From Thunnus maccoyii (lineage: Eukaryota; Chordata; Actinopteri; Scombriformes; Scombridae): DNA of 64,000 nt. The notes under the pieces were generated by a model. That model saw nothing but the letters and a program-made list of their open reading frames with translations, was not told the DNA's origin and did no database searches. Shown here one piece after another: positions 12,440 to 25,848 of this stretch. A program made the translations under genes and the position numbers. The stretch lies in NCBI RefSeq assembly GCF_910596095.1, contig NC_056548.1, positions 16,516,651 to 16,580,650 of the forward strand, written 5' to 3'. Within the stretch, counting starts at the first letter, position 1. The number at the start of each line of letters is the position of its first letter.

Positions 12440-15400
12440 TCACAGCATCTCCAGCGCCAGACATCCATTGCTGTCTCGCATTAAGCTGATCTCTGATCGG
12501 AGCTTTTCATTTTCCTTTGAAACAAAATAAATGCACAGATTTGATTAATTAAACACAATTTGATCTATTAACAATATTCACCAGGAGAATTATCCTATGC
12601 AGAAATGATCGTTACCTCCTGAAGTTTGGTGTTGTCCTTCTTTAGCTTCACCAGATATTCAATCCTCTGTTTGTGGTTCTTATGTCCCACAAGTTTTCCG
12701 TTCTCCTCTGACAGCTGAACATTCTGCTTACGGAGAACCTCATTCTCCTGTAAGACAAAAATATATCAGTACAGTTGGCTCACCTGACCTGTTAGCTTGG
12801 CAGAAATTTATGAAACAAAAAAAGGTATAAATATAATTGTGTTGTATTCTATTTAATGTCATCTGAAACTTTCTGTGTCATCCCCCTTGGGAACCATCTT
12901 CCAGTTTAAAATATCACTGACCAACCTCAACCTGGAACTCATTACTAATCTTTCTCTGATGATGATTGATACCAAAACTCCATGGCAATATTTTGCTTGG
13001 GACCAAAGAGCTAGATGAACAAACCAACCTTGCCATCCTTTCACTCTGACATAAGTGGCAGAAAACATTACAATAGTGTGATGGATTATATTTTATTGAA
13101 TAGAAAAGAGCTACATCACCCCAAAATACTTTTTCCTTTTTTTTAAAGTAAGAGATATACTCATCTACTCTCTGACCTGGAGCAACTTGTCCTCTTCCTG
13201 TACCCTCTGCCTCAGCTCTCTCAACTCTATACAGCGGTCCCTCAGCTCAGTGGTCAGCTGCTGAACACAGGTCTGAGAATGGGCCAACGTTGACTCCTGT
13301 GCCTGCAGTCTACTCCACAGAAAAAAGAGATTTTATTTATCCTCAAGCATAAATGAATGATAGGAATAACATGCAATAAGCAAAACACTGATTAATTCAC
13401 TTAAGTACAGCGCTCCATATATGTGCTTACCGTTTTTGAGTGTCAGACAGCTTCTGCGATACTTTGCCCTGTTAATGAACCACAGACAACAAATTATACA
13501 TAAATCATTCTGTCAAGAGAAAAAAATAAAACCAGTAGAGAAACAAATACAAACCTTCTCTTCTCTCTCCTCTTGCAGCTCTTTGAGTATGGACTGCTTA
13601 ATACTTTCAATCATCACCTCGCTGAAAATCACAAGATAACACTATTAACTTTACTTATGCCATCAGCCATGGGTGGTCTGGTATCTTGTAGGACAATAGA
13701 TGGCAGAATGAAAGAATGAATAAACTCAACCTATTTGTTTTTCCATTCTGTGTCGGTTGGTTCTCTTTGGTATAATACTGGTCAAGCAAAGCCTGAATCT
13801 CCATTCGAACCATCTCTTTCTCAGTCAGCTGCGTCTGAGGACAGAAAACACACAATACAGAGTTCATTAAGACCCTTGAATTTACACTCTAATAAGTTTT
13901 CAGTCTAATAAGGAATTGCTACAAATTCATTAACTTTGGCCAAACACAATACCTTCAGCCGTTGGATCTCCTCATTCTTGGCAGTTCTCTCAGCGTTCAG
14001 CTCTGTTAAAAGAATCTCCATGGTCATCATGGAGGAGCGTCGATTCTCCAGCTCCCTCTCCTGGCTCTCTAACACCTCGGTCAGGTTCCTGTTGAAGCTT
14101 CCTGGGGTGTGGGGAGTCTTGAAAAGCAGAAAAAACCCAAATATAAATAAATAAATAAATCAAGCACCACATTTTCCATTTGTAAAATCAGTAGGACGGT
14201 AGTCAACCAAAGAAAATCTTGTCAACTGAAATCGTACATAATTCTTTGGGGGGGTTGGATGTAACGAGACAGAGTGCACAGTGAACTCTGCAGTCACACA
14301 TTTCTCCGCGTCGGTTATGCTAACCCATTGTTGCTAACTTTGGAGCTATCTCCCTTCACTTTTCCAGCACTTGGGGAAACAACAGACTTGACTTTTTAGC
14401 ATTTATAAACTGTTACACTGAAGTCTGTACTATACTGCCAGACTGATGATTTACTAACTTACTAACCTTTTCCTCTGCTCCGTTCGCACCCACCATCACT
14501 TTCCTGCCGCTCACTCTTTCCCGCTCGATACGCCGACATGCCGTATTCCTTAAATTACGCTATCAATAGTTTCCCAGGCAACGACATGGAGGTAGACTCA
14601 CGTACCGGAGCAGCGCTGCACAGACACTCCCAATGGATATTTGGCGTTATTTTTGACATTAAAAAAATATTTTTTTGGCCTGGCGGGAGTTTTTGTTGTT
14701 GTAATTATAGGAGAAACACTACTTCAGTAAACGCTCAGTGAACGTTTGGTACAGTTAGACCCAGCAGTCTCCATTCGGTTGGGCGAGTTCAAAGTTGTGA
14801 AAACAACGGGGGTGTTTTGAATACCCCCGTTTTCAGGTAATTTGTTAGTCTGTCCCTCCAGCCGCAGGAACTAATGGATTAATCCTGGAAAGCTATTGAT
14901 GTAGCACTTTTCTCCTTATGAAAGTAACACGGCAATTATTCGACCAATGAGAATTTGGTCGGACGAGAGCATATCGACCAACTTATCGACCAGGAGACTA
15001 CAGCCCTAAAAATCAGATTTAAAAAAATAAATAAACCATGGTCTTACCCGAGGTAATGATTTCGGTGTTGACTCTACAGGTTTTCCATTTCTGATCGTTT
15101 TTTCAACAGCTTCCCGTTGTTGTTGAATCTGGTACAAATGGAGAATTTTAGTTAGTCAGTCATTTTATTAGATGTTATCCTTGAACTTTTAACTAATTAT
15201 TTTGAGTCCTTGCTGTTTGATAAGATGATAAAAGAATTACCTTCTGCTGTAGATTCTGTATCATGACCTCTTTCTGGGTTGTTTGCTCCTGAGATGCTTG
15301 GAGGAGGCGGTTTTGCTCATCTAAGACCTTTGTGAGTCTTTCAACTTCCTCTGTGGCATAAGTCACCTCCTCCTGCAACACCTCAACCTGACAGACACAC

Positions 15401-18400
15401 ACATAACTACGGAGTCAGAATATTATTCACCTCCAGTAAGTCTACCAAGAAAAATGACAAGATACACCTGAGGGACATCAAATGTATACTGTATGTCACA
15501 GAAACTAAATTTATGTATCAGTTGTGGTGTTTAATAGAATCAATCTTACCTCTATTTTGTTAGATGCCACATTCCTGTCTAACTTTTCTTTAAAGTCACA
15601 GATTTCTGTTTGCATCTTGGAGTTTTGCTCCCTGATATCCTCCCGTTCGAGGCAGGCAGCATTGTACTTGGCCTGGAAGAGGTGTGATGTCATTATAAAA
15701 ATGTAGTGACCAATTCAAATATTATGCATATCTATAGCATGAAGTTACAAGTGAATGGTGAAATAGGAGGAAGAGTAAAGTACTGTGATGTCTTTGATAT
15801 CTCCAGACAGGTGGGTAATGGTCTGATCCTTCTGACTCAGTTCACTGCGGAGGTCTCTGGTTTGGTTAATCAGATCTAGAACAACATCCTGTCAAACAAA
15901 ACAAGAGATGTTCAGAAGGTTAGTGGACATACTGTAATTACAGTTTATCAGAGGAAATGATCAGACAGGATTATTCTCTTAGGCTTACTTTGTCCTGTTC
16001 AGTCTTCTGCTCCAAGCCTTTTATGATTTCATTGGCAGAGGTGAGATTTTGCTCAAGACTGACAAGTTTGGACACCTTTGAATATAAAAAAAAAATAAAA
16101 AAAATGAAACAACCAGGTTTAGACACTGAGCTGCAATTACCATTATGATAAATATTTTCAACTTGCAAACATGCATATTGTTCTCAGGACTGACCTGTTG
16201 TTGATTTTGTGCCGTCAGGTCTGAGACTTGTTTTCTAAGCTGTGTATTCTGCTCCACGGTTTCAATGAGTTCTCTGAAGGCATACAAGGTCATTCATGTT
16301 ATTTTAGGAATTTTATAAATAAAGAAAAAATGTTATATTTAACCAAAAACTATAGACAGGTTTAGCCTGTGATGTACTCACTTTGATGTGCTTTCTTTGT
16401 TTTCTTTTAACTGGGTGATCAGGGTGCCTGTTTGCTCTTGTTCAATTTGCAAAGAACTACTTAATTCCTACAACAAAAGAAAAAAAAAACAAGAATAGAA
16501 AATATAGACAGTTAAGACATTCCATCTTATATTTTGGGAAGAAGGCCTGTAGTTGAGTTAATAAATTCACTAACCGTAATCTTTGCCTTCAGTTCATCAA
16601 TCTCCTGCTGTCTGTCCTGCAGCTGCTGTCCTGCCTGATCAGCTTCAAACTTGGCCTCTGCTTGCAGCTGGTCAAAAGAATCCTGCAGTGTCCGATGCTG
16701 CTCCAGAAGCTGCTCCCACTCCAGCCTGAAAAGAGGACACGGTAGTTGTGGGCACCTAAATACATCCGATCAAAAAGACTCACAATGCAGCAGTATAGAC
16801 TGGTGCTTACTGGACTTTGTCAAGTTGGAGCTGTGTGCTGATCAGACTGCTGGAGAGCTGGCCCATCTCTCTCTGCTGCTCGCTCTGGCCGTCTTTCAGC
16901 TCATTCTTCACAGTGGCCAGCTCCTTATCGGACGACTGCAGCACCAGGCGTAGATCACGAATCTCACTTCTCAAAACTGAAAGGAGAGTTGACACCTTGA
17001 TACACTTGTCCCCAGTTCACAGACAGCAGCACAAGTCCATGCAGACAAGCAGGTGAAAATCTTTACAACAAAAGGAGAAACAGCACCTTCTGCAGCTTGC
17101 TGTTCAGACTGAAGGCTTTGTTCCAGGTTGCTGATAGTTTCTTGCAGGTTGAGCTGATCTTTGTTCCTGTTAGCTCGCTCAGTAGAAAGTTGCTGCATCA
17201 GGTAAAGGTCAACATGTTACTCTAGTCTCTAAATTCCCAAAGATCAAATGAAAATAATTTCTTACATCTCATTAAATTTGAATGAAGATGAAACTCTAAA
17301 TGATCCACAGAGCAAAATTGTAAGCACCACTGTACATAAATGTGAGGAAATATCCCACCTCATCCTTGCGGTCAGACTCTTGTGACATCACAGCGATCTG
17401 CTCCTCAAGTTTTGCAATTTGCTGCAACAGCTTGCTGTTCTTTATCTCCTCCTCACCCAACTGTGTCTGGACACGACTCGCTTGCTCCTGAGGAGAAAGT
17501 ATGAAACACTGTGTGGTAATGACTTCATATGCATTTAAGTACACACAGTTGAGGGTTAATCCACTCTGCTGTACCTGTACTTGACGCAGTTCTTCAGTCA
17601 AGGCCATTTCAGTCATGTCTGAAGGAGGCTCCTCGGCCCAAATGTCATCTGGATTATTGTTCATGCCATTCAAGTGGTCTGGGCTGGAGAGAGACACAAG
17701 ACGGGACCGCAAGTTGTACGCTTTGGTGGGCGTGGAGAGAATCTGATATGACAGATATTTGAAGGATGAAAGATAGTTATTATTCATATCATGAGACCAA
17801 CAGTGGCAGCACACAAACAAAAAAACAGGAACAAAGCAAAACACTTTCATCTTTGGACAAATGACAAAAATGCAACAAATTCTGACAAGAATCTGCAAGA
17901 AAACAAAAGCATATCATCTCCTCACCTTTATAGTTTCAACATGAATTCTGTTCAGCTCAGAGACTTCTTGTTTTTTGTAAGTGTTCGTGGCCTCCAGAAT
18001 GTTTTCCAAATGCCTGTTGGACTTGTCGAGGTATCTTTTCTCAGACTCCAACTGAGACATCTGTTTACTGGAAAACAAAGCACCATCCTAAAATCACATT
18101 AAGCTCTACAGAACTTATATTAAAGGCCTATTGAATGAGAAATGGCATCTTTCATCAAGCTCACAAAACAAATCCATATAATAATGAAAGAAAATATGAT
18201 ATTCTAGTGGTCAAAGTAAAAAAACAGATCCTTCCTGCAGCTGCAAAACAGCATGTAATAATATTTTAATGAACAAATAACACCATCGAATATATGCAAC
18301 AAATTGAGATTCCCTCCATACATCTCCATATATTTCTAGCTTTTGAAGGTGCTTGTTCCTAAACATAATAATCCCCATGTGAATTTTGTTTTAGATACAC

Positions 18401-21400
18401 TTTTCTTCATCAAATGTTGTGCTTACTTGGTGACTTCTTTGTACTCCTCAAAGGCCTGAAGGGCTGCTGTGAGGTTGGACTGTTTCTGAAGCAGCTGAGC
18501 CTTCAGCTTCTCATGTGCAGTGGCCGAGACGGTGTCTGCAGCCACAGGTGTCGAAGAGACTGCTGGAGCTGTAGAGCAAAATTAGATTATTCACATATAC
18601 TGTATGTAGATGGCATGATTTCTTTCACTGTCTCAACCTTTTCTGATGCTGCTGCTAATTATCTTACTCTCTGTGAGCTTTTCTGTCTCCATAGCCCTCT
18701 GGAAGGCCTCTTCCAGCTCAGCAGCAACTTGGGCTGCAGCCTCTTGAGCATTCACCACCGATTCAAGGGAGCGAAGCTGATGGTTTTCCTCCCTGAGGCT
18801 GAAGTTCTCCGCTGCATATCGAGTCATCTTTGGGTGATGTTCAACCTTAAAGGGGCACAAGTGCGTACACAAGAAATGACAATGAATAGATTCAATTGTA
18901 CATCCTGGAGTTAAGGAGAACTGATGTTGGATGTTAGAGGAAAGAAATGTTATTAGAGCAACTTTAGAAGGCAAAGAAGGGTGTTTTGGCATCTGAACTA
19001 TAGGTCCTCCAGTGTATCTACACATTATACAGATATATACAGACATCAGCAGTCAGTTAAGCAGTGTGCAAGGGTCATTAGATTTTGTACCTGATCTTTT
19101 AAAATCTTAATCTCTTCCTTCAGCTGGTCGATGTAAGCCTGCGACTCCTTGTCTGACAGTAAGTCATGTCCTGCCTTCATCTTTTTCTCAAGGCGAGAGA
19201 TGTGGTCCTCTCGAAACCTGACAATCATGCGGCTGGAATGGATGAATTTGTCTTTCTGGGTCCAGGCCTCCTCCAGCTGAGCCACTTTCTTGAGCAGCAC
19301 CTGAGTGTAGAGTCAAACATTGCTGTGAACATCCCTGCACCAACATTATTTCCTAACAACAACAAAGTGCCCAAAAATCAATGACAGTGTACAAAAAAAC
19401 ATTTTCCATACCCTCTTCTCCTCTTCTCGGTTCCGCCACAGACGAACAGCAGCCATAAACTTTGCCTTATATGAGACATCATGCTGACTTTCTATGGATG
19501 GGCCTGGTGAAAAAAGCCATTTTATTTTTTTACATATCAGTTATGACTCAATTAAATATAATAACCTGGGAGTATGTAAGTAAATCGATTTTACTTGAAT
19601 TCAGAAAGTATTCAGACCCCTTCACTTTTTTCACATTTTGTTATGTTGCAGAATATTGTTTCTCACAGTCTGAGAGTCCTTTAGATGCTTTTTTTGCAAA
19701 CTCCAAGCAGCTTTCCTGTGTCTTTCAGCGAGGAGAGGCTTCCATCTGGCCACTCTGCCATGAAGCCCAGATTGGTGGAGTGTTGCACTGACGGTTGTCC
19801 TTCTGGAAGTTTCTCCCATCTCCACACAGGATCTCTGGAGCTCAGCCAGAGTGACCATCAGGTTCTTGCCTACCTCTCTTACCAAGGTCCTTCTCCCCTG
19901 CAGCCAGCTCTAGGAGGAGTCCTGGTTGTTCCAAACATCTTCCATTTAAGAATTACGGAGGCAGCATAAATGTTTTTATAGCCTTCCCCAGATCTGTGCC
20001 GACACAATCCTGTCTTTGAGCTCTGCAGGCAGTTCCATTGACCCCAGGGCTTGGTTTTTGCTCTGATGTGAATTGTCAGCTGTGAGACCTTATATAAACA
20101 AGTGTGTGTCTTACCAAATAATGTCCAATTAATTGAATTTACCACAGGGAAAAAAATTAATTTAAACGATTTTAGCATAAGGCTGGAACATAACAACATG
20201 TGGAAAAAGTGAAGGGATCTGAATATTTTCTGAATGCACTGTATATTTCATCCCAGTGTTATTACCCATGTGGAGTTCTGGTCCTCCTGGTGCTACATCT
20301 CTCCCATAGTCAATCGCCTGAGAGGCAAGAGCCTGTGCAAGCTGCTCCTTCAGCTTCTTAACTTCAGCCTGTAACTGCCTCACATTTCCCTGGGTGTCTT
20401 CATTGATAATGGCCTGTAAAAATAGAATAATTGCACAGGGGTGAGATAATAAGGTGCTTTAATGTTGAAATCACCAGAACTTGGATAAGTCTAATTGGTT
20501 TTAATACATAATAGAGCTGTGTTTGAGGACTGATACCTTATTCTTGATCAGCTTTGCTCTCTGGGCAAACTGCAGAGTAGACAATGTTTCTCCAAAACAT
20601 TTTGATCCAGGGTGTACATTAGCTATGATGTAAGTCTTTGCATTTCCTCCAAGAGAGTCCTGAAATAATGAGACAATTGTTACAGTGCCTATATTTATAA
20701 GCGAACAAACCTGAAATATTTTAAACGTAAGCACTATGAAATGCAGTCACATGACAAAAAAGTTTGTCATTTTATTTTTTGCATATTTCACTGCATTACC
20801 CAAGTTATAAAGTGTAATCACGTCTTTGAATATATATATAAATATGAGTATATACAATGAAGTGTTATATTCTGAAGTCTACAATATTAAAGTGATAAAG
20901 AATGTGAATCTGATTGATGACAAAATGAATACCTGCTTGTTTTAATTTGAACCAAATCACATCATCACCAATATACAAGTATTCATATTTAGGTTGTGTG
21001 TGTATTCCACAATGTTTTTCAATCGAAACATTGACATAAAATGTAACATGAAAACATGTACTTTACATTAGAAACATGTAAAAATGATTCACATGAAAAA
21101 CACAACACCTCTATACCACTCTACCTGAATATACAATGCCATTATTCCTGGAAAGTAAACAGTTTTCACACCGACATTCACAGCAACATTAAACAATCTC
21201 CACTGAAACAGCAACCCAAAAGGCATTCTGCATCTACAGTCACTCACCCTTAACAAGAAGGTGAGTTTTGAATCCCTGTAGCAGATGTGGCGGTTCTTCC
21301 CATTGGACACATCCACCAATGCCATGATCACCTGACCGAGGCACATGAGGGAGCGATTGATACTGCTGGCCTCCTGAAAGAGGAGCAACGCAGACAAGCG

Positions 21401-23915
21401 GCTGTAAGCAAAAACAATATACCAGATGTAGTACCTCATTATGAGCCTACATTCAGACATGAATCGTCACCTTGAGTCTGGAACCTTCTGTGTGTGTGTC
21501 TTTCTGCCTCTCAGACCCTGCCAGATCCACCAGGTTCAGCTGAGACATTCGGATGTTCACCACTTCATTGATGGACTCCTTAGACTCCAAAGTCATGGTG
21601 AACACAGCATGAGATCTTGAAGACTCACGATTCATGGAGGTGGAGGCCACTCGACGATTACGCCAGCCCATAGACAGGACCTAAGTGGTATCAAACATAA
21701 TGGCACATACAATTGGACGTTGCTCAATTACAACACACTTTGTATTGCACAAGATAATTTTAGACAATATGACAATGTAGTTCGATTCAATGTGCATAGG
21801 GATCAAGTATTTCATCACAACAGGGAGAAAATCCTACCTGGTAGGCTTCAGCAGCTGAGTTGACAAACTTCTCCACAGCTCCCTCAACAAACAGACCCTT
21901 CTTTATGTTCTCCCTGAGAAAAAGGCTAGCTGAGGCTGTGTCCAGGAGGTCATAAATTTGTTCATTGTATATCTCAATAAATGAACATTTGCAAAGGAAA
22001 CTCTTGGACTGGGAAGACTTTTGAGAGAAAGACAAAAAAAAAAAACAAAGCAACTACCTCATTAATTAACAAATATTAAATATTGGTTTACAACACTTTC
22101 ATGGTGATGAAACGTTACCGCTCACCCTTTCCACTTCTCTGTTGATGAGGAAAAACAGGTACTCAAAACTTCGAGGAATAACCCCCCGCAGTTCATCTGT
22201 AAAGTTATCCAACTCAGATGGTCCTAGCAAGAAAAATAAAAAGCACCACTGCAATTATTCCATCCTTTTACAGAATGTGTAGTACACAGCGTAACTTATA
22301 TATTGAATTCTCACCAAGCATGGTAAATGTTTTCCCTGAGCCTGTTTGTCCACTGCAGAAACAAAAGAGGAAACAGTTAAGGAACTGAATGTTTGCTGCA
22401 AATGAAGCACAATGCAGGGTAGTTATGCCATAAAACATTTTTGATTTCATACTTCGTATAAGCAATATTAAGACCACTTACTAGGCAAAAATAGTACCAT
22501 TGTATCCATTCATGCATGACTCAACAATATTCTTGGCCACACTGGAGAACACAGAGTCCTGTTGGAAAATGACAGATAAATATCACATAACTATCAGTCA
22601 TACCAGCTACATCCCACACTGACAAATCAGGTTACCCTCCCAGGCTAATTCTACCATTACTATGCCAGTGGTACAATATGTAGATCATACAATGACTGTG
22701 TTCCTCAACCTGAGAGGTGTCCATGTCAGCGACATGATCATAGGTGAAGGTTCGTGGCTCTGGTTTTGAGAGCAGACGAATGGTGTTCGGTGAGGTGACT
22801 GTGAGACACAGACTATGATCTCCATCTGTGGTCAGCCCGGTGCCCTGGGTCAGAGGACGCACTCGCACAAAGACTTTGATAGAATCGCTGTCACCACTGT
22901 AGGACCAGAAAATAACATCAACACTTGTAAAACATAAAGATTAAGCTGCTGGTGGTGAGAGTTTAATATTGCCAAGAAAAGAAAGATCTGTTACTATAGC
23001 TGTCCTCTAAGTTTGAATGATATAAAAATGTTTGTATTTATGTAGCCATTTTAATTGCATAATCTCCTCGGCCAAAACAACATTTAATTTCATTATTTAT
23101 TTGTTCCACTCATGGTAATGCACAGCTCCAAAAAAAAAAAAAAAAAGCGATTCATGAACAAAACACAACTCAATTTCCTTGCACACATTCCACGACCGAA
23201 AAGGAGCAGGGAGAAGAAAACCTTATTTTGTCTGCCCCTTACTCAAAACAGAAATAAACAATAGAAATAGATGGTCTGTCAATTATAGTTACTTAACAAT
23301 CATTACTTACAGTAACATGAGAAAAAAAAAAATCAAGTCATACACAATAATTCACCATCAACTAAGAAAAGCCATTACCTGTCAACTTCATACAGTCTAA
23401 TTATTCTTTATTTATACATTTGCTTGAACTGAGGAATATTTTTTATGACCCTTTAAATCATTCTGTAGAGAACTCCACAGCTTGATGCCACATACTGAAA
23501 TACACATACGCTTAAAGTTAAATTTCCCTCTATGGCCCTCGTCCTCTGAACTAAAAACAAACAACTTCCGTAAATTTTCAGGCAATGCTCTGCTTTTTGC
23601 CCCTGTACATAACTAATAATGTCGGTAAGTCAACAAAATCTTTAAGTTTCATTAGTCCTGATTTAATAAACTGTTTGTTCTCTTGAATCCACTTTATGAA
23701 TAATTCTTACTGCTTTTCTGTAATATAAATAATAGCTTTTATGTTGCTCATGTACGTGTTGCCCCACACAATGACTAAAATATGGCCAAAAAAAAGAGAA
23801 CAGTACAGATTTCGCATTGCCTTATAATCTAGCTCATACTTTGCTTTGTTCAAAAAAGAAATATTCTTGGACACCTTTGTTTTTACATATGCTCTCTCTC
23901 TCTCTCTCTCTCTCT

Positions 23916-23970
<55 letters not shown>

Positions 23971-24457
23971 GCTATATATGATTTCCATGTAAGTTTAGAA
24001 AGAAAAAGGTAACCACATGCAGATAATATACATATCACAATACTTAGGATAAGGTCCTGGATCAGAGATTAAGGGAAATCAAGACTGACAGCGTCGCATA
24101 TGTTTGTGTTTGTGGTGATAAAAGTACAAGTTACCTGGCAGCAAGTTGGGTTGAATCGCCAGATCCTGTCAACAAAATTACAAGATTGTTAATGTTTGTT
24201 CAGTTGATAGTTTGACTTCTTACACTGTGTTTAACAGTTAACTTATACACTACAACCGTTTATTAGCCAGCTTAAGTCAGTGTAAGCGTGACGTTAGCGA
24301 TATAGAAGCGTTAAAGAGTGATAGCTAGCGTTAAGTCTAGTTAGCTAATTACAACAAGCTTGCTAAGATTACCAAAAACAGCCGTAACGTTACATGTTGC
24401 CGTCTACAAGTTAGATGACCGTATATTCGGTGCGTTACCTTTTCCGTTGGAATTCAT
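12440..24457 (-). CDS. kif15: Kif15, kinesin-12 mitotic motor (complete)
   Basis: KIF15 (Hklp2) is a plus-end-directed spindle kinesin that backs up Eg5 and crosslinks kinetochore fibres. Exons in gene order: 24439-24457, 24135-24165, 22710-22896, 22482-22558, 22315-22352, 22126-22223, 21838-22017, 21471-21680, 21248-21373, 20537-20659, 20266-20413, 19412-19503, 19091-19300, 18668-18845, 18427-18568, 17926-18067, 17575-17742, 17359-17487, 17087-17192, 16811-16976, 16575-16725, 16382-16467, 16195-16273, 15989-16075, 15784-15888, 15550-15672, 15241-15387, 15048-15128, 13953-14117, 13731-13834, 13555-13621, 13431-13468, 13177-13312, 12616-12747 and 12440-12514. Total 4146 nt, 1381 residues (human 1388). 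The motor spans about residues 25-363: P-loop GQTGSGKT (106-113), switch I NRESSRSH (227-234), switch II DLAGSE (262-267), neck [11 protein letters not shown]. The remainder is almost continuous coiled coil with a TPTKAY motif. All catalytic motifs are intact. Neighbour tacc3 is divergent. Confidence 0.98.
14192..15008. mobile_element. hAT-type non-autonomous transposon in kif15 intron 28
   Basis: Ends are TAGGACGGTAGTC and the inverse of TAGGGCTGTAGTC. Both sides carry the identical 8-bp duplication AAAATCAG (14184-14191 and 15009-15016), the size expected for hAT transposition. The 817-bp interior has no complete transposase. Confidence 0.85.
19606..20245 (-). mobile_element. Degenerate Tc1-like transposon in kif15 intron 11
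   Basis: Both ends carry inverted copies of a TTCAGA-CCC-TTCACTTTTT-CACA motif. Inside, on the minus strand, are broken pieces of a Tc1-type transposase: one reads [20 protein letters not shown], another [20 protein letters not shown] followed by a [19 protein letters not shown] block. Frames are shifted and the C-terminal catalytic part is missing, so it is dead. Its right end is only about 20 bp from the splice donor of kif15 exon 11 (donor gt at 20264-20265). Confidence 0.85.
23892..23968. repeat. Compound (CT)n-(TA)n microsatellite
   Basis: About 26 bp of CT followed by about 50 bp of TA in kif15 intron 2. The (TA)n part can form cruciforms and is likely hypervariable. Confidence 0.95.
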
Positions 24458-24565
24458 TGTTGACAAAGAAATATTCGCCGTTATGTAGTTAAATTAACTT
24501 TCTTCATAGCATGTCGATCAAGAAGAGGGACGACACTGTTTACATCCTTCGAAATTGGCGGGCAG
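24458..24565 (-). promoter_or_regulatory. kif15: kif15 core promoter region with CHR-like, CCAAT and E2F-like motifs
   Basis: Directly upstream of the kif15 ATG on the minus strand. Read on that strand, 24563-24548 holds GCCCGCC (E2F/CDE-like), CCAAT and the palindrome TTCGAA, a known CHR variant. This cluster is typical of DREAM/MuvB-controlled G2/M genes. Motifs are seen; function and transcription start are inferred. Confidence 0.5.
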
Positions 24566-25763
24566 GTCTGCCCCTACTTCTTCTTCTTTGCTCTTTATGG
24601 CCAAAGTGAAAGGCGCCTTCCGCCCGCTGCTGCCACCTACTGGAGCAGGGTGGCGTGGCTTTATATTTCACATTCAATTATGTTGTTTGTCCCATATTTC
24701 TATTTCTGACACCCCTCTACTTTCCTCTAAACTTTACTAGCCTGTGCATTAGAATTTTGAGTGTAATTTCAAATAATTCACGCATCACATGAAAAGACAA
24801 AGAAGCTTGAGCCAATGTAAGAGCAATAAAGTCGGTATATGCTGTTAGTAAATGGCAAAAAAGGCTGTCAAACAGTGAAATAGTTGATTGTAGGGGTTTA
24901 TTTATATGCATTTAACAGCGTATCACTAATTTGTAAAGCTAAAATTTTAAAACTAAGTGGGGTTAATCAAGGACAAAATTGATGGCCAAAATTAGAGGTA
25001 TTTCAGGTTTCAACAGCTGCCCAAAAAGTTTGTTTGATGTTTGTTGCACACAAGACTGGCTAGACAGTGCCTGACTTATAAACCATAAAGTCACTTTAAT
25101 AAAAGCATACAAAGAAAAAAATACTATTGTAACGAGTATTATGAGAAAAAAGATACAAACTCAAAACAGATGCTGTAATAAACTTCCTGTTTTTGTCTCT
25201 TTGAAGGTTTGAAGCAATAAATTTAAATGTGTTTTGGTTTTCAAACTGAGATCAGTGTCAGCATATATCCATGGTGACCATTCTTTGGTGTAAACAAAGC
25301 ATAAAAACAGCGAGAGAAATCTCCCCAACACACGCACCACTTCGCTTTCTTTCTTTCCTTCTTTCTTTCTTTCCTTCTTTCTTTCTGGCAGACTTACAAC
25401 ACTACAGTGTCCCTACTTTCGATTTCGTCTGTGTATTTAATATGGATATCAGTTTCTTATCTTTGAATTTATAAATGTTTAGTATATTTTGAATGTGAAC
25501 ATGGAACGCATCCCCAATTTTTCGCGCATAAGCGGAGTGAAATTGTCTGATTGTCATTCAGAAATCTGCCATAAATGCGGTACGTTGTGTGGCTTATGCC
25601 CTTGATGCCATTTAAATGCCATTATTGTAGTACACAAATTTAGCCAACAGATTTTGGATTTACACACTAAAGCCACTGAGGTTTTTGTTTAGCTGCTGCT
25701 GTTGTCAAAGCAGTATCTTGTCATCCGTACTATCTTTGACGCTGCTCTTCTGAGCGCATTCGT
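24566..25763. other. Spacer between divergent kif15 and tacc3
   Basis: No gene is seen. It is AT-rich apart from about 24570-24660, where a CTTCTTCTT run and GCTGCCACCTACTGGAG look like an old repeat, and a (CTTT)n tract at 25345-25386. Confidence 0.5.
25345..25386. repeat. (CTTT)n/(CCTT)n pyrimidine tract
   Basis: Imperfect tetranucleotide repeat, strand-asymmetric pyrimidines, in the kif15-tacc3 spacer. Confidence 0.85.
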
Positions 25764-25848
25764 CGGTTGGCTCATATCCGCTCTTAAACATGATTGGCTA
25801 CTTAACCAGGAAGCGCGTGTGCTTTGAATGTTTCTGGCGATTTTATTG
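25764..25848 (+). promoter_or_regulatory. tacc3: tacc3 probable promoter and short non-coding exon 1
   Basis: Inverted CCAAT boxes (GTTGG near 25765, ATTGG at 25793-25797) precede GCGCGT-N4-TTTGAA, with the CHR hexamer TTTGAA at 25823-25828. A consensus donor (TTG/gtgagt) follows at 25849, fitting a short 5' non-coding exon that would splice to the acceptor at 27492 just before the tacc3 ATG. Start site and splice pairing are inferred. Confidence 0.45.
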
